Part shown: positions 16,015 through 22,378 of the stretch, one piece after another
Layout of the letters: each line of letters begins with the position of its first letter
Position numbering within the stretch: the stretch's first letter is position 1
NCBI GenBank assembly: GCA_017537405.1
Contig: JAFYKU010000017.1
Location: 1 to 22,378 of the forward strand
Direction of reading: 5' to 3'
Source of the DNA: Clostridia bacterium
Lineage (GTDB): Bacteria > Bacillota > Clostridia > Christensenellales > UBA1242
DNA: 22,378 bases
The notes under the pieces: generated by a model
Database searches by the model: none
What the model was told of the DNA's origin: nothing
What the model saw: only the letters and a program-made list of their open reading frames with translations
Made by a program: the position numbers and the translations under genes

Positions 16015-16806
16015 CTTGATTTTTCTAACAACACCTAACAAAGATTGTAAAAAAGTTACTTTTAAAGACCGGCGTTCATCTTGTTGTTGCTGCTCACCTA
16101 ACATATGCCATTGATTTGTGTTAACCAATGTATCACTAAAGAATACGAACTCTGCAAAACGCAATCCCAGTCGCTTAGCCGCCGCTGCAAAGCCTGCACA
16201 TTCCATTTCCACTACGACAGCCCCTTGTTCGCGGCGTTTTGCAGTCCTAGCTTGCGTTTCACGGAACATGGCATCCATCGTCCATGTAATACCACGCACA
16301 ACCGACACACCACAGGTGCGTAAAAATTCTTCCAACCAAGCAGTTAGTTTTTCATTAGTGTCCACATAAACAGATGGTGACAAATAGTGGTAGCTTGCTC
16401 CTTCATCACGAATTGCTTTTTCAATTAACACACAAGCACCGTCATCAATTCCCCCATCTAATAAACCAGCAGTCCCAAATGCAATTACATTTTCAATACC
16501 AAGGTATTTTAACTCTTCAATAACCGCCGCTGCCACAGGGCTCCCCACTGTCATCAAAACAATTAAGCAGTCTTCTTTGTATTGAAAAACAGGAACCTTG
16601 CCCGAACGCCCGTAGACATAGAACAACAAACGACAATCTGCTAAAATTGTTCCCAACTTTTCTTTATCAATATTCTCACAAAGAAAAGCGCACAATGCTG
16701 TTTTAATCGTTGTTGGTATTTCAACCTTTACCCCACCACGCATCGCCGCAGGCGTAATGATTGGCTCGTCATCAAAAAATTCTATAATTGGTGGTAATTC
16801 TTCCAT
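16003..16806 (-). CDS. Nucleoside phosphorylase (PNP/UDP family)
   Basis: A 267-residue cytoplasmic enzyme of the purine-nucleoside/uridine phosphorylase superfamily, which splits nucleosides with phosphate into base and (deoxy)ribose-1-phosphate. Visible family features are a central GTAG at residues 111-114, AIRDEGASYHYL at 131-142 (typical of the uridine-phosphorylase-like branch), the substrate-binding VVEMEC at 198-203, and an SD pair at 224-225 where the family has its catalytic Asp. The N-terminal 25 residues are acidic and precede the usual domain. Purine or pyrimidine specificity cannot be read with confidence; the DEGxSYHY motif favours a uridine phosphorylase-like enzyme. Its ATG shares its A with the stop of the Ppx-like gene (TAATG), and only a weak GGAA precedes it, so translation is probably coupled. 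It likely works with the Ppx-like protein. Confidence 0.85.
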   Translation of the reverse strand: MEELPPIIEFFDDEPIITPAAMRGGVKVEIPTTIKTALCAFLCENIDKEKLGTILADCRLLFYVYGRSGKVPVFQYKEDCLIVLMTVGSPVAAAVIEELKYLGIENVIAFGTAGLLDGGIDDGACVLIEKAIRDEGASYHYLSPSVYVDTNEKLTAWLEEFLRTCGVSVVRGITWTMDAMFRETQARTAKRREQGAVVVEMECAGFAAAAKRLGLRFAEFVFFSDTLVNTNQWHMLGEQQQQDERRSLKVTFLQSLLGVVRKIKLPN

Positions 16807-18305
16807 TACAAAATTTCCACATTCTTTTTATAAATACGCGTAAATTCTTTGCCTAATTTTTTCAATTGGAAAATTTCGGTTTTTGCAGCTTCCACATCAA
16901 CCTTAGCTTTTTTCATATCAGTTTCTGTGATTAATTTAATAATAACGCTATCACCTAATACATCGCAAGAAATATCTTTCACAACTTTTTGATTACGCAA
17001 ATTAATTGTATATGCCATAGATTCTAAAATAGCCAATTTACGCACAATCATCAAATCTTCTTCTTCCATTAAGTCTTTGTATTTAACCCATTCAGATAAC
17101 ATGAAATCGTCCCAATTGCGACAACTTGCTACAAAAGCCGCCATCACAATTTCCTTATGACTTAACCCATATAAGTTTGAGTTTAAAATAGCATAATATG
17201 TAATCTTCCCAAAGTTTTCTTTATTAATATTCACACCCAAGTTAAACAATAAAGTCGCCGCTTTCAAAATACGAGTATATGCACGCGGTAATTTATGCAA
17301 CACTTTTAATTGCATGTATAAGGTACTTGCTAATAAGTATTGATATTTTGCGCTTTCTAAATCTAAGCCATTTGCCCAGATAATATTTTCAATACTGCTC
17401 ATACTAACATCGTTTACAGGTTTCTCATCTTCTTGCATTGTTAAACGATGAGTAATCCCCACATTGCGTCCAAAATCATTAATAATAAGTTTTGACAAAT
17501 TTACATAATCCATTACAGCCAAAGCAATTGACATACCATTTATTAGGTATCCCACCCCATTTGCAGTAATCCCTTTCAACTTAGCCCCGCGTTCAACATC
17601 TAAACCTTGTAAAAATTTTAAGATTTCATTAAAATGGTTTTTATCACTGTTATAGTTATGGTCCATATCAAATGGATATTTTGTTTTCTTGCGCGACAAA
17701 CGAGCAAAGCCAGTAAAGATTTCACTTGAACCAATGACAGGAATTTCTGCATCAATTTGTTGGAAAACTTCTCCAGTGGCTTTTAATAAATTATTAAAGT
17801 CCTCTACCGAAGTAAAATTCGCTGCACCCATTGGAATAGTAACACTGTTTAAAACAACACGGCGGCAATAGTAAACTAAACGAGTACTTGACGAACCAAC
17901 CGAAACAATCAAACCTTTAGCAACATCAATCGTATTTACAACAGCAGTATATAGGTAATTAACTTCTTCCTCTTCAGTCAACAATTTAAATTCTAAATCC
18001 AAATCAGCGTTAATTTCTTCTAAGAATGAAATATAATTCTTTGCTGTAGTTAAATTTGCCGAAGCAATGCAATGATATTTTGTTACACCATTTGCAATGG
18101 CAATTTGTTTATACATTTGTAAAATATCAATACATTCTTTAATCTTAACAGTCTTAATTAATTCACTGTTCTCAATTAAATGTTGTTCAATACCAACACT
18201 CTCCGTATATTCTTTTTCAACCTCATAATACTTGCTTTCTTCAATGCGCACAATCGATAATTTGATTTGATTTGTGCCTAATTCCATAATCGCAACTTTC
18301 AACAT
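16806..18305 (-). CDS. Ppx/GppA-family protein with degenerate catalytic motifs
   Basis: A 499-residue protein whose layout matches exopolyphosphatase/guanosine-pentaphosphatase proteins: an actin-like ATPase-fold half, then an all-helical HD-type half. I start it at ATG 18305; six extra upstream codons are possible. The family's first phosphate loop, normally D-x-G-S-N-S, reads ELGTNQIKL (8-16). The acidic LLTEEEE (108-114) matches the catalytic-Glu region. The second loop, normally DIGGGSTE, reads SVGSSSTR (135-142) and has lost both acidic residues. In the C-terminal half the usual L-L-H-D-I-G is LLFNLG (352-357) and the following HHxxS is NFGKI, although YAILNSNLYGLSHKEI (371-386) keeps the family pattern. 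I infer a non-hydrolytic sensor or binding protein, or an enzyme with altered chemistry. Predicted leaderless, and the first gene before the nucleoside phosphorylase. Confidence 0.78.
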   Translation of the reverse strand: MLKVAIMELGTNQIKLSIVRIEESKYYEVEKEYTESVGIEQHLIENSELIKTVKIKECIDILQMYKQIAIANGVTKYHCIASANLTTAKNYISFLEEINADLDLEFKLLTEEEEVNYLYTAVVNTIDVAKGLIVSVGSSSTRLVYYCRRVVLNSVTIPMGAANFTSVEDFNNLLKATGEVFQQIDAEIPVIGSSEIFTGFARLSRKKTKYPFDMDHNYNSDKNHFNEILKFLQGLDVERGAKLKGITANGVGYLINGMSIALAVMDYVNLSKLIINDFGRNVGITHRLTMQEDEKPVNDVSMSSIENIIWANGLDLESAKYQYLLASTLYMQLKVLHKLPRAYTRILKAATLLFNLGVNINKENFGKITYYAILNSNLYGLSHKEIVMAAFVASCRNWDDFMLSEWVKYKDLMEEEDLMIVRKLAILESMAYTINLRNQKVVKDISCDVLGDSVIIKLITETDMKKAKVDVEAAKTEIFQLKKLGKEFTRIYKKNVEIL

Positions 18306-18307
18306 AA

Positions 18308-18322
18308 TGTGATAGTACCACA
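18308..18322. promoter_or_regulatory. Near-perfect inverted repeat over the -10 (possible operator)
   Basis: TGTGATA-G-TACCACA: 7-bp arms with one mismatch around a single central base. It covers the whole -10 of the Ppx-like promoter, a position suited to a repressor. Confidence 0.35.
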
Positions 18323-18340
18323 AAAAATTTTTTTTGTATA
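18312..18340 (-). promoter_or_regulatory. Predicted leaderless, extended -10 promoter of the Ppx-like gene
   Basis: On the minus strand, TATACA (18340-18335), a 17-bp spacer and TACTAT (18317-18312), preceded by TGG, an extended -10. The hexamer ends 6 nt before ATG 18305. No Shine-Dalgarno is present. Confidence 0.5.
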
Positions 18341-18363
18341 GAGCTTATATAAAAGTTTTTTTC

Positions 18364-18393
18364 TTGCTTAAAAGGGTCTTTTTGGTGTACACT
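18364..18393 (+). promoter_or_regulatory. Promoter of the jelly-roll surface cassette
   Basis: TTGCTT (18364-18369), an 18-bp spacer and TACACT (18388-18393), predicting a start near 18400. The -10 lies in an imperfect palindrome, TTGGTGT/ACACTAA (18382-18395). The alternative of TTGGTG with TATATT has only 13 bp between the boxes and is unlikely. Confidence 0.5.
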
Positions 18394-18397
18394 AACC

Positions 18398-18416
18398 CCA
18401 TATATTGTATATATGG
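18398..18416 (+). promoter_or_regulatory. Perfect inverted repeat overlapping the ribosome-binding site
   Basis: CCATATAT-TGT-ATATATGG: two perfectly complementary 8-nt arms with a 3-nt loop. The right arm contains the GG of the GGAGAAG ribosome site (18415-18421) for ATG 18430. In RNA it could hide the Shine-Dalgarno at the 5' end of the message; in DNA it could be an operator at the transcription start. Confidence 0.55.
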
Positions 18417-18429
18417 AGAAGAAACAATC

Positions 18430-21120
18430 ATGAAAAAATTTTGTAAATTAATGACAGTAATCTTAGCAATGGCTTTATTCATCTTAACGCCGGGTGTTAC
18501 CGTTTTATCCAGTCGTTTAGCAAGTTTTGTATCGACGGCTGAAAGCTCTTTTCAATACGCTACCCCAGCACAAAGTGTTTCGCCATTTAAATCAAATGCA
18601 ACCGCATACGATTTATCAACATGGAGTAAACCAAACATTACCGATTATTTTGGAGCTGAACAAGTTACACCTGAATCTAACGCAAAATTTCATGAAAAAT
18701 ATCCTAATAATTCTTTAACAGACGGTGAGATTGCAAATCGTTCTCCTTTTGTAGTTTTCAACAAAGTTCTTAATCAACCAATTAAGGGTGGTTACAGCAC
18801 TAACGAAATTACTTTATCAGCAAACAGTTATTACATGATATCGGTCGATTATTATGTTATCGAACAAACAGCTAAAACCATAGATAATATTGCTTTTGGT
18901 ACTTTCTACTTAAACGACAAGGAAATTTCTTTATATCCACAAAACAAAGGTTGGGATACTGCAACATTCTACATTACTACCGATAAACTAATTACCGCCA
19001 CCGTAACACCAAAACTTTACTTAGGTTCCAACACTGACAAAGCTATTGGTGCAATCTATTTTGATAACTTTAATGTAACTGCTGTTTCACAAAACTTCTA
19101 TCAAACTGAACTAGAAAAACGCAACAAAAGCACTTCTGAAGTTTTTGACTTTACTCATACAAACGATATCAAATTAGTTGCAGAATTCACAAATAGCGAC
19201 TTTGAAGCTAAAACAACAACAACTAATGCCGACAGTAATGCTAATATTTCCACTGCCGACATTCCTTCAAGTTTAGGTTTTAATGAATCTCAATTTAACA
19301 GCAATCAACCTTATTTCTATTCTAAAAGTGGTGAAACCAAAAATGTCATGTTAATGAAGGCACATGGAGCAAACACATCTTTAAAACTTAACAACTACTC
19401 ATTCCAACCAAAACCATATGAAGTTTACATGTTTCAATTTTATTCAATTGCTAATGGTGCGGAAAACAACGAAAGTTTCAATGGCTTCCACTTCTTGATT
19501 GGTGATGTTATTGCACAAGAAATTACTACTATCTCTGATTATCCACACTATAATGGTTGGCAATTGAACACAGTTTTCTTTATCGCAGGTAAAGAATTGA
19601 ATCAAAAACATGATCTTCAATTTACTTTGGGTAAAGATGAATCAACTGGCTGGGTTTGTATTGATGAATTTAAAATTTACAAAGTCAATGGAAGCTATGC
19701 CAAAGAAAACACAGATAATCCATATGTCCATGGTGTTCATGACCAAAATGCAAATAACAGCACTACTCCAAGTATTACTAACGGATACTTTGATTTAGGT
19801 AGCAGCGCAGATACAGTAAATAATCAATATAGCAGTTATCCTTACCCATTAATCGCAGACAGCTGGACGACTGATAATGACAATAACGGAATCGTAAATA
19901 CAGACCCTACATTATGGAGCGACAGCCGTTTTGGTGATAACAATCCAGGTAAAATTAATGCAAACTACCTAGACAATAACAATGTGTATATGATGCATAA
20001 TACCGCGACTGCAACAAACATTTTAACCAGCCCATCAATTAACACTACAGCTGGTGCAACAACTTATATCAGTTTCGATGCCTGCAGCACTGGTACTACA
20101 TTAACTCGTGCTTACATTTTAACAGCAGAAACAGACGAATCTGGAAATTTAACTAACGAAATTATTTTACCAAACATTATTGATATTAATGATGGCGAAT
20201 GGCATCATTATGAGTTCGCAATCGCCGAAAACGCATATGCTGTTTCACGCCAATATTACTTACGCTTTGAAATGAATGGCACCGGCTTTGCATTCATCGA
20301 TAATGTAAGCACATCACAAAACCCCGCTGCTGGGCAAGTAACAATTGCCAATATAGATTTGAATAATACTTTAACATTTGATAAAGCATGGAAATCGACT
20401 AATGAACTTGCATCTTATAGCTGCAATGCTACCGCAACTGGTACTACTTTAGAAATTATTAATCAACCAGAAACAATAATTCAAAACAACTTTGGTTATA
20501 GTTTAACCGTTGACGAATATTACGAAATTATTATTGAGGCGCATGGTAACAACGCATATTTGGGACTCTCTAATTATGATGGATTATTGGAAGTTACAAC
20601 TGACGAAGTAGACCCAACATTAACCCACGAATATAAAATGTATTTACAACCTAAAACTGACGCAACTAATGTCAACTTACAAATCACTTTGGGTAACATC
20701 ACTACCGAAACAAATGAAAACTCAATTGCAAATGGCAATATCTTTATCAAAAACTTAAAAGTCAACAAAATCACAGAAGATCAATTTAATCTTGTAAGTG
20801 ATAGCTCTGACACAGACCGTATCAAAATTTTATCGGTAAATGAAAAAGATACTAGCGAAGACAACACAAACACAAGTAATACCAGCTCAAACTTATTTGG
20901 TGAAAACTGGTGGTATTTAATCCCTTCTTTAATCACCGCTGCTGCTCTTCTTTTAGGAATTATTGCATTCTTAATGCGTAAAGTTAAATTTGACAAACAT
21001 ATCACAAAGAAAACAACTTCATATGCTCGCGATATGCGCTTGAAAAATCAACAAAAGAAAATTGTTGCTCAAAAAGCAGCAAAAGCAGATAATGTAACAG
21101 ATGAAAAGCACGATAATTAA
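18430..21120 (+). CDS. Surface protein with about four jelly-roll-like modules and C-terminal membrane anchor
   Basis: An 896-residue protein starting at ATG 18430 behind GGAGAAG; the frame extends 32 codons further upstream but that part contains the promoter. Residues 1-40 are a signal peptide with a hydrophobic core at about 7-28 and a plausible cleavage after FVSTA. Four extracellular modules follow, each ending in a similar last strand: IYFDNFNV near 210, VCIDEFKI near 415, AFIDNVST near 622, and IFIKNLKV near 775. That pattern is typical of CBM-like jelly rolls, so glycan or wall binding is plausible but not shown. An acidic Ser/Thr/Asn linker (about 785-825) leads to a transmembrane helix (about 829-849) and a strongly basic cytoplasmic tail of about 47 residues. 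No LPXTG. Its last 20 bp overlap the next gene. Confidence 0.85.
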   Translation: MKKFCKLMTVILAMALFILTPGVTVLSSRLASFVSTAESSFQYATPAQSVSPFKSNATAYDLSTWSKPNITDYFGAEQVTPESNAKFHEKYPNNSLTDGEIANRSPFVVFNKVLNQPIKGGYSTNEITLSANSYYMISVDYYVIEQTAKTIDNIAFGTFYLNDKEISLYPQNKGWDTATFYITTDKLITATVTPKLYLGSNTDKAIGAIYFDNFNVTAVSQNFYQTELEKRNKSTSEVFDFTHTNDIKLVAEFTNSDFEAKTTTTNADSNANISTADIPSSLGFNESQFNSNQPYFYSKSGETKNVMLMKAHGANTSLKLNNYSFQPKPYEVYMFQFYSIANGAENNESFNGFHFLIGDVIAQEITTISDYPHYNGWQLNTVFFIAGKELNQKHDLQFTLGKDESTGWVCIDEFKIYKVNGSYAKENTDNPYVHGVHDQNANNSTTPSITNGYFDLGSSADTVNNQYSSYPYPLIADSWTTDNDNNGIVNTDPTLWSDSRFGDNNPGKINANYLDNNNVYMMHNTATATNILTSPSINTTAGATTYISFDACSTGTTLTRAYILTAETDESGNLTNEIILPNIIDINDGEWHHYEFAIAENAYAVSRQYYLRFEMNGTGFAFIDNVSTSQNPAAGQVTIANIDLNNTLTFDKAWKSTNELASYSCNATATGTTLEIINQPETIIQNNFGYSLTVDEYYEIIIEAHGNNAYLGLSNYDGLLEVTTDEVDPTLTHEYKMYLQPKTDATNVNLQITLGNITTETNENSIANGNIFIKNLKVNKITEDQFNLVSDSSDTDRIKILSVNEKDTSEDNTNTSNTSSNLFGENWWYLIPSLITAAALLLGIIAFLMRKVKFDKHITKKTTSYARDMRLKNQQKKIVAQKAAKADNVTDEKHDN

Positions 21121-21610
21121 GATTTTGGCATTACTTGTCGGCTTAGGCATTGTTATTGCCGCAGGTCTTGGGTTGTATTTGAATTTTACTGGTGGTAAAG
21201 ACACTACTAGTTTTCAATTTGGAACTGAATACCATATGACTGAAATGCGTAGCACAGACTTGTTTAAAGGAATGCAAATGAATACTGACAGTTACTTCAA
21301 AATCAACGAAGACAAACAAACCGGTATTCTTTATTTGGTAGGCCTAGAAGCATCCAGTGAAACAATACCTTTTATTGTTACCAAATTTGAAGAATTAAAA
21401 AGCAAAACAATCATTCATATAGATTACATCATTTATAGTGGCAATGATACCCACATTCAAAGCTTGAATGTAATTTATACAAACAACAGCCTTGAAATAA
21501 AAAATGTGGAAAGCCACGGAGTTCAAGATATTATTCAACAAAACCCCATTGACATCAAACATCTTGATTATGAGGTGACAATTATAAAATTTGCTAAGGA
21601 GGCCGCATAA
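21101..21610 (+). CDS. Small membrane-anchored extracellular protein A
   Basis: A 169-residue protein. Residues about 5-28 form a signal-anchor helix after MKSTIIK, followed by an extracellular domain of about 140 residues with alternating beta-strand patterns and no cysteines that I see. The ATG lies within the end of the surface-protein gene (20-bp overlap, different frame) and has no clear Shine-Dalgarno, so it is likely translated by coupling. After the anchor, the sequence TEYHMTEMRSTD resembles DTYHIVGVEATE in the next protein, suggesting that the two are distant paralogues. I do not recognise the family. The context points to a complex with the jelly-roll protein at the membrane. Confidence 0.75.
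   Translation: MKSTIIKILALLVGLGIVIAAGLGLYLNFTGGKDTTSFQFGTEYHMTEMRSTDLFKGMQMNTDSYFKINEDKQTGILYLVGLEASSETIPFIVTKFEELKSKTIIHIDYIIYSGNDTHIQSLNVIYTNNSLEIKNVESHGVQDIIQQNPIDIKHLDYEVTIIKFAKEAA
21596..21602 (+). promoter_or_regulatory. Consensus Shine-Dalgarno AAGGAGG
   Basis: AAGGAGG lies 7 nt before ATG 21610, inside the end of the preceding gene. It is the strongest ribosome site in the window and implies high translation of small protein B. Confidence 0.85.
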
Positions 21611-22029
21611 TGTTAAAGCGCAGTGCAAAAATTGGTATTGTCATAGCTATCGTAGCAGTCGTGATAATTAGTGTTGCTATTGTTGTTTATTTTGCTTTTT
21701 TTCAAAAAGACACTTATCACATTGTAGGAGTTGAAGCCACTGAATTTAAGGTAGAAGATTTTACCGAAACTTCCGAACTAACCTTTAACAAAAATAATAC
21801 TTTCCGCATTCACATCGAACATAAAGAAAAAGGTTTAGCCTTAACCGGTATTGGAACTTACACATTAGAAAAGAAAACCTATCACCTAACTTTTACCCAA
21901 ATCTACGCCCGCGACTTAAATGATACTATTGTAGATATTACGAATCAAACAGAAACAATTACTTGTACCCGTTCCGGTAACCAAATTAAATTTACTGATC
22001 ACAAAGCCCAAATTTATTACTTTGGATAA
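21610..22029 (+). CDS. Small membrane-anchored extracellular protein B
   Basis: A 139-residue protein. After MLKRSAK comes a long hydrophobic helix (residues about 8-31), then an extracellular domain of about 105 residues. Its strands (SELTFNKNNTFRIHIE, GIGTYTLEKKTYHLTF, GNQIKFTDHKAQIYYFG) suggest a small beta-barrel or lipocalin-like sandwich. The order of a strand with K-N-N-T-F, then G-T-Y-x-L, then a strand ending in I-x-F resembles small lipocalin-like secreted proteins of Bacillota, but no specific family is clear. The ATG overlaps the preceding stop by one base (TAATG) and follows a perfect AAGGAGG, so it is the third gene of the cassette and probably strongly translated. Its end overlaps the end of the convergent LysM gene by 13 bp. 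Confidence 0.8.
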   Translation: MLKRSAKIGIVIAIVAVVIISVAIVVYFAFFQKDTYHIVGVEATEFKVEDFTETSELTFNKNNTFRIHIEHKEKGLALTGIGTYTLEKKTYHLTFTQIYARDLNDTIVDITNQTETITCTRSGNQIKFTDHKAQIYYFG

Positions 22030-22202
22030 TCAATTATTTTGCAGCGTAGCGGGGTTGCCACAGGCACCAGAATTTCTGGCGGCAGTTCGTCTTCATTGCG
22101 ACACCCATTCGCCAAAATGACTGTACAAGGCGCTACACCACACTCACAAGCGATTTCAAACAATTTCCCCTTCTCATATTTAACTTTCACAAACATATTC
22201 AT
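22017..22202 (-). CDS. Minimal LysM-domain protein
   Basis: A short gene of 61 codons from ATG 22202 (ATG 22196 is also possible; the frame extends to 22268 but then overlaps the divergent flippase gene). The product is almost exactly one LysM-like unit: a first strand VKVKYEKGKLFEIACE, then CGV, then the central ILANG, then NEDELPPEILVPV, the position of the usual L-x-P-G-x-x-L-x-V-P. LysM units bind N-acetylglucosamine-containing glycans such as peptidoglycan. The family Gly in PGQ is Glu here, and there are five cysteines, which is unusual. There is no signal peptide in this form, so it may act in the cytoplasm, as some sporulation-associated LysM proteins do, or need another route. It converges with small protein B (13-bp overlap). 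The call rests on pattern, not on alignment. Confidence 0.55.
   Translation of the reverse strand: MNMFVKVKYEKGKLFEIACECGVAPCTVILANGCRNEDELPPEILVPVATPLRCKIIDYPK
22194..22199 (+). promoter_or_regulatory. Possible leaderless -10 for the flippase gene
   Basis: CATATT ends 7 nt before ATG 22207, with TTCTCA (22171-22176) 17 bp upstream as a candidate -35. Both boxes are only 4 of 6, but the spacing matches the other leaderless starts here. Confidence 0.3.
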
Positions 22203-22206
22203 GTGT

Positions 22207-22378
22207 ATGCGTACCTTTACAAAATCTGTGCTTGTCATTACAGCTTTTGCTGTCTTAACACGCTTCATAGGTTTTGTGTTTCGAATTTTTTTATCACGCC
22301 TATTAGGAGCTGAAATGCTGGGGGTCTACCAAATGGCACTCAGTATTTTTATGATTTTATTAACTATCATCAGCAGCG
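22207..22378 (+). CDS. SpoVB/MOP-family polysaccharide flippase, N-terminal part (partial)
   Basis: The open frame continues to the right edge; about 57 residues are visible. It begins MRTFTKSVLVITAFAVLTRF, then GFVFRIFLSRLLGAEMLGVY and QMALSIFMILLTI. This matches the start of SpoVB-like members of the MOP/MATE superfamily: a first helix, then the I-G-F-x-x-R-x-x-L-x-R-x-x-G-x-E-x-x-G-x-Y-Q-M signature. These proteins move lipid-linked oligosaccharides across the membrane for spore cortex or cell-wall synthesis. ATG 22201 in the same frame is an alternative start. Membership of the superfamily is clear; whether it is the true sporulation protein SpoVB, a MurJ-like or another flippase cannot be decided from this fragment. 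It is divergent from the LysM gene, with start codons that nearly overlap. Confidence 0.78.
   Translation, partial: MRTFTKSVLVITAFAVLTRFIGFVFRIFLSRLLGAEMLGVYQMALSIFMILLTIISS

Noticed and set aside
13993..18305. An integrative conjugative element.
   Set aside because: Only the coupling ATPase is present: no relaxase, integrase, channel genes, attachment repeats or tRNA are visible.
18334..18429. Longer start for the jelly-roll surface protein (32 extra codons).
   Set aside because: The stretch contains the promoter and the inverted repeat. The Met at 18430 follows GGAGAAG and begins a standard signal peptide.
22203..22268. Longer form of the LysM protein (22 extra residues).
   Set aside because: It would overlap the well-supported flippase start by more than 60 bp, and the LysM-like sequence begins only after the internal Met.

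Overview
The window is AT-rich and gene-dense and looks like a chromosome segment of a low-GC, single-membrane Bacillota bacterium, probably an uncultured Clostridia- or Bacilli-like lineage. The grounds are a WalJ/YycJ-type hydrolase, two CPBP membrane proteases, a SpoVB-like flippase at the right edge, a LysM protein, and a set of surface proteins tethered by single membrane helices with no outer-membrane parts. The sequence alone does not allow a finer placement. I see no tRNA, rRNA, CRISPR array, insertion sequence or phage gene.

Layout from left to right. (1) 1-1794, minus: the first 598 codons of a large membrane-tethered surface protein that runs off the window. (2) 1877-5495, minus: a tight four-gene unit read right to left: small CPBP protease, larger CPBP protease, a TadA-like deaminase, and a membrane-anchored protein with a repetitive beta-solenoid-like ectodomain. 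(3) 5517-6305, plus: walJ, divergent from that unit across a 21-bp gap. (4) 6308-13921, minus: a single gene for a 2537-residue Ig-like repeat surface protein with an N-terminal signal and C-terminal membrane anchor. (5) 13993-18305, minus: a Ppx/GppA-family protein that has lost its usual catalytic motifs, a nucleoside phosphorylase translationally coupled to it, and an orphan VirD4/TraG-type coupling ATPase. (6) 18430-22029, plus: a surface protein with about four jelly-roll-like modules, followed by two overlapping genes for small membrane-anchored proteins. (7) 22017-22378: a tiny LysM gene on the minus strand and, divergent from it, the start of a SpoVB/MOP-family flippase.

Surface biology dominates: at least six predicted membrane-tethered extracellular proteins take up most of the DNA, and none whose C-terminus is visible shows an LPXTG sorting signal. 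Housekeeping-type genes (tadA, walJ, nucleoside phosphorylase) sit between them.

Two gene-start styles are visible. Genes for cytoplasmic or membrane enzymes that begin a transcription unit (CPBP2, walJ, Ppx-like, T4CP, perhaps the flippase) have a -10-like hexamer ending only 6-7 nt before the start codon and no Shine-Dalgarno, which predicts leaderless mRNAs. The two Ig-like surface-protein genes instead share a near-consensus promoter, an almost identical initially transcribed block and a GGGGGA ribosome-binding site, suggesting common control. The best candidates for undescribed biology are the Ppx-like/phosphorylase/T4CP group next to the giant surface protein, and the three-gene surface cassette at 18430-22029.
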